Positions 44,815 to 54,343 of a DNA stretch of 64,000 bases are shown here, one piece after another. Within the stretch, counting starts at the first letter, position 1. Each line of letters opens with the position of its first letter. Below the pieces are notes generated by a model. It ran no database searches, was not told where the DNA came from, and saw only the letters and a list, made by a program, of their open reading frames with translations. Where the stretch lies: positions 115,206,534 to 115,270,533 of the forward strand of contig NC_051083.1 of assembly GCF_004664715.2 (NCBI RefSeq). Reading direction: 5' to 3'. Both the position numbers and the translations under genes were made by a program. The stretch is from Peromyscus leucopus (lineage: Eukaryota; Chordata; Mammalia; Rodentia; Cricetidae).

Positions 44815-46180
44815 TGGAAATCAATAATTATAATAAACCACAGAAATGGATATGAAGACAAAAATCATACCATCACCTCAATAGTTGCAGAAAAAGCCTT
44901 TTATATATTATAATGCGTCTTTATGATAAAAATCCTAGATAATGTAGGATGAGAGGGAACACATGTCAACATAATAAAAGCTATTTATGAGAAACCCACA
45001 GCCAACATCATCCAAAATAGAGAAAAATTTGAAGTAATACCACTGAAGAAGTCAGGACTGAGACAGGGCTGTCCACCTTACCCACTCCTTTTCAATAGAG
45101 TGCTCAAAATACTAAGTTGCACAATAAGGCAAGACAAAGAAATTATAGGGATACAAATAAGGAAAGAAGTCAAACTACCCCTATCTGCAGATAGCATGCT
45201 ATTACATATAAGGAACTCTAAAATTCTACCAGAAATCTTCTAGAAATGATAAACAAATTCAGCAATGTGGCATCACAAATCAATAGTTTTTCTATGCATC
45301 AACAACAAATATACAGAGAAAGAGACAGGGCTGTCCACCTTCCCCACTCAAAGAAAATAAAATATCTGGAAATAAAACTAACAAGAGAGGTAAATGACCC
45401 CTACAATGAAAATTTTAAACATCTGAAGAAAGAAATAGAAAAGTGACTAGAAAATGGAAAGACAGCCCATGCTCATGGGTTTGTTGAACTAATATTGTGA
45501 AGATGAACATTAACCAAAAGCTATTAATGCAATCCCAATGGAAACTCCCATATCACTCTTCACAGACATAGAAAACAATATCCTAAAATAAGTATGTAAC
45601 AACAACAACAACAAATAAAACAGAGTTAGCCAAAACAGTTCTTAGCTGAAAGATATATCACAGCACCATAGTAATAAAAACAATGTGGTATTGGTACAAA
45701 AACAGACATGTAGACAAAAGGAACAACAATCAGAGGCCCAACATGGACACATGTAACTTCAGCCACTTAATATTTGACAAAGATGCTGAAAACATATGCT
45801 GGAGGAAAGAAAGCCTTTTCAACAAATGGTGCAGGGAAAACTGGTGTTCACAGGTAGAAGAATGACATTAGATTCATATATATCACATTGCATAAAGACT
45901 AATTCCAAATGTCTCAAAGACAAATGTGAAACCTGAAACAGTGCAAGAAAAAATAGGCAGTACCCTACATGATATAGGTGTAGGAAAGAACTTTCTGAAT
46001 AGGACTCCATCTGCCCAAGCATTAAGACCATCAATTGAGAAGTGGGGTATCAAAGGACTAAAAATCTTCTGTACAGCTAAAGAAACAATTTGGTAACATG
46101 GAATAAGACAAGATGGCAGAGAATCTTGGATGTGACAGAGGGTTAATACCCAGAACTTAAAAATATAGAATCAAAAACAA
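44815..46180 (+). mobile_element. Decayed L1 ORF2 fragment (reverse-transcriptase region onward)
   Basis: Starts near the segment before the RT catalytic core (atagttgcagaaaaagcctt). Runs through a TGQGCP-like block (gactgagacagggctgtcca at about 45056), a catalytic box decayed to LSADSM (near 45185-45200, FADD expected), the KYLEIKLTREVNDPYNENF region and the FDKDAENICW/LFNKWCRENW region (45780-45850). Both ends are truncated and there are many stops. A 28-bp segment from 45060 recurs at 45322 with one mismatch. Confidence 0.85.
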
Positions 46181-46289
46181 CAACAGAACATACAACACAC
46201 ACAAACACACAAAAATCAAAATTTCTCTCTTGCAGCTCTGGCAGGTTGTTTTTGTGTGGTTCACAAGCTACAATTGCTATTTAATAAAA

Positions 46290-46295
46290 GAGAAT
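46290..46295 (+). repeat. Target-site duplication, left (GAGAAT)
   Basis: Six bases directly outside the left U3 end, matching GACAAT at 47375-47380 at five of six positions. Confidence 0.7.
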
Positions 46296-46618
46296 TGTAG
46301 TGGGTAGCCATTCTAGCTTGGATCTGGAAGTTCCAAGCCCCATTGAGACTCTGGCAACTGTCACGCCTATGAAGTGGGGCCAGGGGAGGCGCCTGGAGAC
46401 CCAAGAGCTGGATGGGCCAGCGCGTTCTCTGTGTGCTCTCTCTGTGCCGGGACCCTGAACGGTGGAGGTGGACCGAGCAGAGCTCCAGAGAACACCGCTG
46501 GATTGTGATACACCTTTCCCAGACCCTGCGACCTACCTATCACTTAATTTGTGAGTTACACCATTAAATAAACATCCTTTTAACTACGTGGAGTGGCCAT
46601 AATAATTTCACCAATATC
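46296..46618 (+). mobile_element. Left LTR
   Basis: TGTAGTGGGTAGCC, ggggaggcgcctggagaccc, cgggaccctgaacggtggag, ccattaaataaacatccttt (AATAAA signal), aactacgtggagtggccata, ending ...ccaatatc. It is directly followed by T-rich sequence rather than the primer binding site found in copy 1. Confidence 0.88.
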
Positions 46619-46945
46619 TTTTATTTTTTTTTTATTTTTTTAATGTTGACTTCTTTACTGGCTGCTCTGTTCTTTCTTTTCCACATTAACTACCCTGTCC
46701 ACAGTTATTCCTATGTCCTCCAGTGACAAGCCTCCCTCCGCATCCAGAGGCCTTCTGGGAAAGGAAGTGGAAAGGCTGTATAGGGATTTGTGGTACCCAA
46801 TTTTCATCATCCAGTCAAATAAGACTTGTGAATTCCATGACTTGAAAAATCTCCTCCTCAAAACTTGCCCACTTGGGAAGCGAAGGGCAACAGTAACTAC
46901 CTCTTCAGCTGTTTCTGAGGGTTCTTCAGGTAAATTTGGTTTTAA
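46619..46945 (-). pseudogene. Ubxn8-ps: Ubxn8 processed pseudogene fragment (UBX domain)
   Basis: On the minus strand a cDNA-like segment encodes the C-terminal end of UBXN8, an ER-membrane UBX-domain protein that recruits p97/VCP for ER-associated degradation. The frame runs from a LPEEPSETAEEVVTVALRF-like lead through the UBX domain (FPRRPLDAEGGLSLEDIGI) to a stop at 46655-46657. About 16 nt later comes an A-rich tail on the minus strand (T-rich 46619-46641 on the plus strand). It is intronless, 5'-truncated, and open over the visible part. No target-site duplication surrounds it. Its poly(A) end abuts the U5 end of the left LTR, and its truncated 5' end abuts a partial B1. The family assignment is from memory of the UBXN8 C-terminus and is fairly firm. 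Confidence 0.8.
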
Positions 46946-47018
46946 GCCGGTGGTGGTGGCACATGCCGGTAGGATTTGTTGAAGGAGGTGGAGGCAGGAG
47001 GATCACAAGTTCGAACCA
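46946..47018 (+). repeat. Partial, diverged B1 SINE
   Basis: GCCGGTGGTGGTGGCACATG, then a disrupted middle, then ggaggcaggaggatcacaag and ttcgaacca. It ends where B1 would read ccagcctgg; the overlap GCC/GCCYGG with the tRNA 5' end is a microhomology at the junction. Confidence 0.7.
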
Positions 47019-47094
47019 GCCCGGCTAGCTCAGTCGATAGAGCATGAGACTCTTAATCTCAGGGTCGTGGGTTGGAGCCCCACGTTGGGCGCCA
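47019..47094 (+). tRNA. tRNA-Lys(CTT)-like sequence with CCA, fused to LTR U5 (pseudo-tRNA)
   Basis: 73 nt from G1 (GCCCGGCTAGCTCAG) through anticodon loop ACTCTTAATC (CTT anticodon) to discriminator G at 47091, then CCA (47092-47094). It matches mammalian tRNA-Lys(CTT) along its length, with two visible changes: a G to A in the D loop (TCGATAG) and a C to G in the T loop (GGGTTGGAG, damaging B box position C56). The 3' 18 nt equal the primer-binding-site complement. CCA is not genomically encoded in mammalian tRNA genes; here it leads without a gap into LTR sequence GATATTGGTGATA. This is best read as a reverse-transcribed copy of the primer tRNA, not a resident gene. Transcription is doubtful given the B-box change. 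Confidence 0.88.
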
Positions 47095-47374
47095 GATATT
47101 GGTGATATTATTATGGCCACTCCATGTAGTTAAAAGGATATTTATTTAATGGCGTAACTCACAAATTAAGTGATAGGTAGGTCGCAGGTTCTGGGAAATG
47201 TATATCACAGTTCAGGGTCCCAGCACCGAGAGAGTGCACAGAGAACGCGCTGGCCCATCCAGCTCTCGGGTCTCCAGGCGCCTCCCCTGGCCCCACCTCA
47301 TAGGTGTGACAGTTGCCAGAGTCTCAACGGGGGTTGGAACTTCCAGATCCAAGCTGGAATGGCTACCCACTACA
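47095..47374 (-). mobile_element. Right LTR, inverted
   Basis: Reverse complement of the left LTR from its U5 end (GATATTGGTG) to its U3 end (CTACCCACTACA). It lacks about 43 bp in the middle relative to the left arm (the segment around ggaggtggaccgagcagagc). Confidence 0.88.
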
Positions 47375-47380
47375 GACAAT
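47375..47380 (+). repeat. Target-site duplication, right (GACAAT)
   Basis: Partner of GAGAAT at 46290-46295, with one mismatch. Confidence 0.7.
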
Positions 47381-47654
47381 GATACCACACCATTTGCAGA
47401 ATTTGAAATGCTATGTAGTCCTTTTTACAACAAGTTTGCCTATGCTGTTTTATATTACTATTATCATCATTATTATATTATTACATGTCATTAATTCCAT
47501 ATGGTAATACTTCTTAATTTAATTATATCAAAATATATCTAAGATAGCTTGATGTTTATAATGTCCAATACTTTTCATTCCATTCTGAAAATCTGTTTCT
47601 ATCTGTTCGTTTTCACTCAACGTGAGGAACTTATTTATTTCTCCTAAGGAAGTT

Positions 47655-48207
47655 TGTAGCTGGGGTTATCTACTGGTCTTGCCTGGCCCACGGTCAAGAC
47701 AAATCTCTCTCACCCACCAGTCCTGCAGCCAAGTAAACACACAGAGATGCTTATATTATTTAAGCTGTTTGGCTTAATGGCTCAGGCTTCTTGCTATCAG
47801 TTCTTATATCTTAAATTAACCCATTTCTATTAATCTATACCTTGCCACATGGCTCATGGCTAACTGGTACTTTACATGCTGCTCCTCATGGCAGCAGCTG
47901 GCAGCATCTCCTGACTCAGCCTTCTTCCACCCAGCATTCTCCTCTCTCCTTGTCCCACATACACTATCCTTCCTGCCTGGCTACTGGCCAATGAGCATTT
48001 TATTTATCAATCAATCATAGCAACAAGCTGGGCGGTGGTGGTGCACGCCTTTCATCCCAGCACTCGGGAGGCAGAGCCAGGCGGATTTCTGTGAGTTCAA
48101 GGCCAGCCTGGACTACCAAGGGAGTTCCAGGAAAGACACAAAGCTACACAGGGAAATCCTGTCTTGAAAAACAAAAAAAAAAATCATAGCAACATATATT
48201 TACAGCA
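47655..48207. mobile_element. Solo LTR related to 57859-58246, with a B1 insertion
   Basis: Starts TGTAGCTGGGG; shares cacccaccagtcctgcagcc, cttatatcttaaattaaccc, taatctataccttgccacat, and the final cagca with the element at 57859-58246. It is interrupted near its right end by a B1 (48026-48181). No clear duplication was found at its outer ends. Confidence 0.7.
48026..48181 (+). repeat. B1 SINE with target-site duplication
   Basis: gctgggcggtggtggtgcac through aaagctacacagggaaatcc and an A-run. AATCATAGCAACA precedes and follows it (about 48013-48025 and 48182-48194). Inserted into the LTR. Confidence 0.93.
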
Positions 48208-48404
48208 TACAGGAGTTCTATTGGGAAAAAAATGTTACTTCAATTTTCTTCCATTTGAAGTTGCTTTTCCTTTGTTTTTGGCTTAAGGAACATTTTCTTT
48301 GGAGGAGAAGGTTAGGTTGATGGTTTGTTTCATTATTTCAAAACTTTGATGATATCATTCTGACTACTTTGTGCCCTCTATTCTTTGAATAGATTTTTTT
48401 TGAA

Positions 48405-48890
48405 TTTTTAAGGTCATAATAGAATCCCATCATTTCTTCCTTCCATTTTTCTACCTCTTACCCCTCCAGTGTACCTCCTTTGCTGCATTTACTTCCATGG
48501 CCTCTTTTTTTTTTAATTTTTGTTACAAGTATATAGGCACCAGTAGGTACCATGTAAGCTTCCAAAGTCAGGAAGCACCTTCCAGTCCTACCCAGCTATG
48601 ATTCCTATAAACCACAACAGCTAGCTTGGCACAATAATCCTTAGGCTACAATATTGGCATGCATGTATTGATGATACCCAGCAGATCTCTAATTGGAGTT
48701 TGGCCTGTTTAACAAGAGGGAAATCATGCCTAATACTGGAAACATAGCCAACTACTCAGGGCTAGTGAACTCATGGACCTTGGAGGAGAACCTACAACTG
48801 CTACTTTATTAAACCAGCATAATTCCTAACTATGGTCTCAATATTTATACTTATAATAACAGGTAAGTGTACTCTTAATTTTCATGAGAA
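48405..48890 (-). mobile_element. L1 3' UTR with inverted 5' segment (candidate twin-primed)
   Basis: Antisense 3' terminus on the left (cataatagaatcccatcatt, ttccatggcctctttttttt, gttacaagtatata). From about 48540 sense 3' UTR follows (gtaagcttccaaagtcagga, cctacccagctatgattcct, ctactcagggctagtgaact). The order is as expected for a 5' inversion with loss of about 0.5 kb at the switch. No duplication was found. Confidence 0.65.
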
Positions 48891-49009
48891 TTTGAACATT
48901 AGTCTACTTTTCATAAGTATGTAAAGCCATTTTTTCTCTTCTTGCACTTGAGATTTTCTGTTCTTCCTTGGATAAGAATAAGTTGACAATTATTTTCTTC
49001 TGCATGGTC

Positions 49010-50950
49010 TTTTTCATGCTTACTCCACTTCATGATTTTAGATATCTAGGATTTACAAATTGATGCCTGACCATGTTTGGAAAATTTTCAGACATTTTAT
49101 CCCCAAATATTTTCTCTGTTCCATTTTCTGTCTTTAATTATATTATGTCTACAATTACATTCAACACTTGGACATTCTCAAGCAGATCACTGAGAAGGCT
49201 TTCTTCATTTTCCTTACCTGTGCTATTTTTCCTGTGTTCTTTCACATTGGTCCCTCTTCAACTTAAATAAGTTCTTCCTTTGCCATCCCCATCTGCCTTT
49301 AAGTATGGTCAGTGAATTCAATTTCAGGTATTGCATTTTCAACAATTTCATTTGGCATTGCTTTTTTTTTCCATTTTTTTCCCCTGAAACTTTCTTTTTT
49401 ATTTGTTCGATGCTCTTCTTCACTGAGAATAGCTAGAAATGATATTCAAAAAGTATCTGGCAATTCTATCCTTTATATCAGCTTGAGTTGGTACTTAGTT
49501 GCTTTTGTTCTGCTTTCAGAGTAAATGATGTCTCCTATTTTTTAATATGTTGGGTGATTTTTTTTGGATCATCTCACACACATTGCAAATGCTGAACCAT
49601 AGACGATGTAAACTTATTTTTCATTCATGAATGCTTCTTTTGTTTTAGCTGATAATTGTCTTGCTTGGACTCAAGCTACATATGATAATTTTGGGATGCA
49701 CTCTGCCATCTTATTTCATATCTTTTATATTTGACTGAGCTTCTTTGAACCTTCTCTATGGTTCAGCATCAGCCAAGTATGTGCTCAGATACAATTTAGG
49801 GAATCATTTCCTTTGTATTGTCCTCCTGGCATATGCCCTCTTACCAGTATGGTAGTTCTGCTAGATTCAGTCTTCCACATTCCCAGAAGAGAAACAGTGC
49901 TCCCATCATGATATTTATGCACGGCATTGGGAATAATCCTATGAAAATTGGAGTGCATGCTGGAAACACATTTTCTTTAAGAGTGGCTCTTCTCCAGATT
50001 ATGCCTTTGTTTCCTCCCTAGTGTCTCCACACAGCAGCATTTAAAAATTGTATCTGGAAATTTCTGCTGCAGTGTTATTCTAATATGATTTTAGACAGCC
50101 ATTCCCAGAATCAGAAATCATCTCTCTTTAATTTTTCCATGACCTGAAAAAACAGGGTAATCTTAATCATTTTATTAATATGTTCAAAGGAAAATTTTAG
50201 TTCTGTTCATTTTCTGTTTTATACTTCATTTGTGTCTCTCATTTATATTAATTTCTCACTTCTATTTACTCTGTATTTAGTCTACTTATCTTTCCCAGAT
50301 CTTTGTAACTGAAGTGCAGATAATTAATTTTACATTGATTTGAAATCTTTCCTCTTTTGAAAACTAAAAATTATAAATATCCCTTGAGAAACTGCTTTAG
50401 CTTTAACCCTTGTTAACATTTGTGTTGAATGTGGATTTTCTTTAAGTCTGGGCTCTAATGCTTCCCGAGATGTTCCTTTATATGTGTGTAATTTAATATG
50501 TGTTCTTCAGTTTCTGAATATGAAGGGATATTTGAGGATGTCTACTGTAGTTGATTTCTAATTTATTTCCTTTGTGACCAGAAAATACATTTTTAAGGCT
50601 TCAATACTTGACATTTATTAAGATGTTTTATAGGCCACTGGAATTTTAAAATTTTGAATTAGGTCAATATGATTGACAGTCATATAAAGCTCTTCTTAAT
50701 ATTTTCCCATATAGTATAATTTGTAATACTCTATCTCTGAATTTATTAACCACTTTTATATCATCTCCAAGGAGTAAAGTTTTATTTTTAATATAAATTT
50801 TGTTCTTATTGTTTCTGTTACATTCTTTGTAATTGTCTGGATGTCTATTCTTATTCCTATTGATCCACATATTTCAACTATCATTTTTAAGTCATTTAAC
50901 ATACTAATAAAAGCTTTCACACATCACTGAGTAATTCAACATCTGTATCA
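49010..50950 (+). mobile_element. Ancient L1M-type 3' UTR (tentative)
   Basis: Long T-rich region with cagacattttatccccaaat, attttctctgttccattttc, gatcactgagaaggctttct, gatttctaatttatttcctt and tgaattaggtcaatatgatt, in an order resembling mammalian L1M 3' UTRs. Strand and limits are uncertain. Open frames here have no motifs. Confidence 0.45.
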
Positions 50951-51110
50951 TTGTAGTCCCTATTTCTCTTAATTTTTTCTTATGTCTTCTTGATCTGTGT
51001 TTCCATTTATTCATGTCTTAAAACATTTAATTTTTGGTCAATCCCTGTGATGATATTTTGTACAGATTACTGTTTTCCATACTTTCTTTTCTTTTTTGAT
51101 TTTGTTTTTT

Positions 51111-51240
51111 TTTTTTTTTTTTTCAAGACAGAGTTTCTCTGTGTAGCTTTGGAGCCAGTCCTGAAACTCACTTTGTAGACCAGCCTGGCCTTGAACTCAC
51201 AGAGATCTGCCTGCCTCTACCTCCCAAGTTATGGGCACAT
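51111..51240 (-). repeat. B1 SINE, antisense, 5'-truncated
   Basis: T-run, then agacagagtttctctgtgta, gaaactcactttgtagacca, gcctggccttgaactcacag; it ends before the usual gcccggc. Confidence 0.9.
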
Positions 51241-51509
51241 GCTATTTCCATATTTTCTTTTTCTCACACTTCAAACTTTTTATTAGCACATAATGTGACT
51301 CATTCACTCTCAGGTTAACTAATTCTTCCTTTGAAAACTCTAACCTTGCAATCCCATCCAAAATACTCACCCATTACTCTTTGTTCAAGTTCCTTGTTTA
51401 TTTCCTTCAAGAGTATTTTAAATGGTCTTTCATTTGGTTGTTTTATTTTTATATGTGATAATCTGTAAATATCTATATTTTTACTAAAATGTGTTGTCGG
51501 CATCCTACT

Positions 51510-52795
51510 CCATGTTCAGACAAGTTCATTGCTGGTATGTTCACAATAGCTAGGAAATGAAAACAACCTAACTGTTCTTCAACTGATGAATGGATAATGA
51601 AAATGTGGGACATACATCTTATGGAATAGTATTCAGCAGTAAAAAGGGAAAAAAAGGAAATCATGAATGTTACAGGTAATTAAGACCTGCTCATCAAGAG
51701 GGAAATCATTTCTGGAACTAGAAAACTACCAAACTACCTAGGGCGAGTGAGGTCATGCATCTTGGAGGAGAACCTATAACCACTACTATACTAAACCAGC
51801 ATAATCCCTAACTATTCTCTCAATATTTCTAGACCAACACCCGTGGAGCCTCCCTGGGACTGGACTAGACCCTCTGCATAAGCCTGATGATTGTGTAGCT
51901 TGATCTGCTTAAGGGATTCCCAGGTAGTAGGATCAGGATCCTACCCTAGTACATAAACTGGCTTTTTGGAGCCCACTACCTATGGTGGGACACCTCCAAC
52001 AGCCTTGATGCAGGGGGAAGAGCTTGGACCTAACTCTACTGAATGTGCCAGGCTCTGTTGACTCCCCATGGGAGGCCTTACATTCTTGTGGGAAGAAATG
52101 GGGGGTAGGTTGGGCGAGAAGGCTGGAAGGGCAGGAAGAAGGAAAAGGGGGATCTGTGAATGGTATGTAAAATGAATAAAACATTTCTTAAAAAATATTT
52201 TTCCTTATACCAACAGGTAAGTGTAGACCTTACCCCTCATCAAAGAAACTTCTCTTTAAACTGAATAGATTCCATTATAGAGAGCCACAACCAATCAAAA
52301 TATAGAGTTGTAAAACCCAGTCCCAACAAATATCTTTACTACACAACTCTTGCACCCAAAGCTCAGCAATCATTGTCAAAGTGGGGGAGGAAAGATTGTA
52401 AGGGCCAGAGAAATGGGGAGTTTGCTGCGAGATTGTGTGTCCTAGAAATGTCGGAAGGTACGTCTATGACATTGCACTAACATGGCTGCCTACACATTAG
52501 CTTAACAGGGACAAAAACAATAGACCTGATAATGTGGGCAGAGGAAAGCCAAAGAGACCTAGACAAAGAACTACAGGCAACCAAGGAATGCTGAGAACAG
52601 GAGACAGTCGTTCCTGGGGAAGAGCACACCAACTGGTCCATGATGAAAATGTATACACAAGTAACATTATATAGATTGCCAAGAAGCTGAAAGAAAGCAA
52701 AGAGAGGTGTATGGGAGTGTTTGAAGGGAGGTAAATGAAGAGAGAAATGATGTAATTATGTTATGACCTCAGAAAAATAATTAAATTAAAAAAAC
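51510..52795 (+). mobile_element. L1 ORF2 3' end and Lx-type 3' UTR, sense
   Basis: ORF2 end (51510-51680: atgttcacaatagctaggaa, gatgaatggataatgaaaat). The 3' UTR to 51831 continues at 52196 (accaacaggtaagtgtagac, cagagaaatggggagtttgc, cttaacagggacaaaaacaa, gagagaaatgatgtaattat) and ends A-rich at about 52795. It is interrupted by another L1 3' end. Confidence 0.8.
51832..52195 (+). mobile_element. Short L1 3' end inserted in the Lx 3' UTR
   Basis: gtggagcctccctgggactg, gatgcagggggaagagcttg, ccccatgggaggccttacat and gggggatctgtgaatggtat, followed by aaaatgaataaaacatttc. Same subfamily as the antisense half at 16118-17005. A possible AATATTT duplication flanks it. Confidence 0.75.
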
Positions 52796-54041
52796 TTGTG
52801 GTTATGGGTCTCACATGCATTTTCTTCATCCAGCTGTTTCCAGTGCACTGTATGAAGTATCTGTGTTGTTGATTTTAACAGGTCAGGTCAACCTCCAAAG
52901 GTTTGCCCTGTGATTTTGACCCATCCTATGAGGAGATAGCATGCAGAGAGGCAGCGTTGCCTGTTATCAGCTGCAAGTCATTAAGTGTTGATTGCCGTAG
53001 ACAAGAAATTTAAACAAGTTTCCCCAACAAGAGGGAATTTGCAATGATTTCCTGTTGAGTACCTGGCAAACACAAACAGTAATACAGAAAAGATTTGAAA
53101 ACATTGAATATAAAGGTCACTATCACACTACCACACATATCTCTATCTGATAAGGTGTTTTTTTTTTATCTTTTCTTACAAATTTTGTTCATCGAGAGTC
53201 TTGATTTTGTGTCAAAAACCTTCCTGCAGCTTTTTCTCTGCTTCCAGATGTGGCATATTTCTCACTCTAGAGAGAATCCTGCTTAATCTCTCCCAGTGGT
53301 AATCAAAAGGAAAGACATTAGTTTACCTGTCTAATTTTCTCTCACAGCTAAAAAGGTCCCTGCGTCTCCCCAATAAATCTCTCTCTGTCAGCAAAAGGCA
53401 CATCTCATTGCCTGTTCTTCTGAACCTTCTCTTAGACCCTAATGAAAATGATCAAACTCCAATAAGTCTGAGTCTGGCGGTTTTCTTCCTCTCCCTGCTT
53501 TTCATTTGAGGAATCATGTTTGTCCTACCTCCACCTGTGCCGCTTGACTTTGCCTGCTTGCTGTGTCTCGTTAGTTATTTAATAGTCGATCTCCTTTACC
53601 TTCAGAAGTGCTTTTAGTTAAATGAAAAAGATTAGAAAACACCAGAAATTAAATTTATGCAAGAATCTGTTCACTTTGTAAATTGGCAATACTACATACA
53701 GCAAAACTTGCCCAATAGAAGAGAGTCTCTTTTAGCAGCATTTTTTTTTTAAAATCAGAGTTTCCATGGGTTTCTCTGATCGGTGTGCATTTACAAGACT
53801 CTCCAGTTAATTTATTTTATTAATGAATATTTATTATTGATAAATAAAGTATTTATTCCAGGAATTCTGAGCAGAGTGAAAGGGAAGGGCCCAGATTGTG
53901 TGTCTGTCAGAATGTGTCTCAAAGCAATGATACATTCAATTAATGTTGAAAAACATTAAAGACTTTTGTCAGTCATTTGTCATTAAATGTAGCATTAGTT
54001 TTTGTTTGTTGTCTAGAGTTGGAGTGGTTCATTGTCATTTT
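52796..54041. other. Single-copy-looking noncoding stretch
   Basis: No repeat recognised apart from A/T runs. The higher complexity and absence of transposon landmarks make 52800-53720 the best place in the window to test for conserved noncoding sequence. I see no gene. Confidence 0.45.
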
Positions 54042-54211
54042 TTTTTTTTTTTTTTTTTTTTTTGGTTTTTTCGAGACAGGGTTTCTCTGTGTAGCTTTGC
54101 GCCTTACCTGGAACTCACTTGGTAGCCCAGGCTGGCCTCGAACTCACAAGGATCCGCCTGCCTCTGCCTCCCGAGTGCTGGGATTAAAGGCGTGCGCCAC
54201 CACTGCCCGGC
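54042..54211 (-). repeat. B1 SINE, cricetid-type, antisense, with target-site duplication
   Basis: T-run, gagacagggtttctctgtgt, agctttgcgccttacctgga, gccaccactgcccggc. The agctttgcgcctt variant is, from memory, characteristic of cricetid B1. TTGTCATTTT occurs before the T-run and again right after the element (about 54213-54222). Confidence 0.93.
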
Positions 54212-54343
54212 GTTTGTCATTTTGATTTAATTTCAATCACCTTGAAGCTTGAAATACAAGTGATCAATGTAGTTCTCAGGACCTGTAACAGCTCATTGTC
54301 ATTTGGACTTGACTTCAAATACCTTGAATTTTCAAGTACAAAT

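Larger units (their letters stand above)
46296..47374. mobile_element. Inverted-LTR (U3-to-U3) element carrying tRNA-Lys and Ubxn8 sequence, copy 2
   Basis: Left to right: plus-strand LTR (46296-46618), T-rich junction, antisense Ubxn8 cDNA fragment (to about 46945), partial B1 (46946 to about 47018), complete tRNA-Lys-like sequence plus CCA (47019-47094), minus-strand LTR (47095-47374). Both outer ends are U3 termini (TGTAGTGGG / CCCACTACA), with near-identical 6-bp flanks, so the whole seems to have integrated as one molecule. The right arm read on the minus strand is U3-R-U5-primer binding site-rest of tRNA complement: the structure of plus-strand strong-stop DNA that copied its whole tRNA primer. 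Which parts were present at integration and which came later cannot be settled from one copy. Confidence 0.75.

Noticed and set aside
46655..46861. A functional small UBX-domain gene
   Set aside because: The frame is open but 5'-truncated, intronless, followed by an A-rich tail, and embedded in an LTR element; a processed fragment is the simpler reading.
47019..47091. A functional tRNA-Lys gene
   Set aside because: The B box carries a C56 change, CCA is fused to LTR sequence and no terminal T-run follows; it reads as a reverse-transcribed primer copy.
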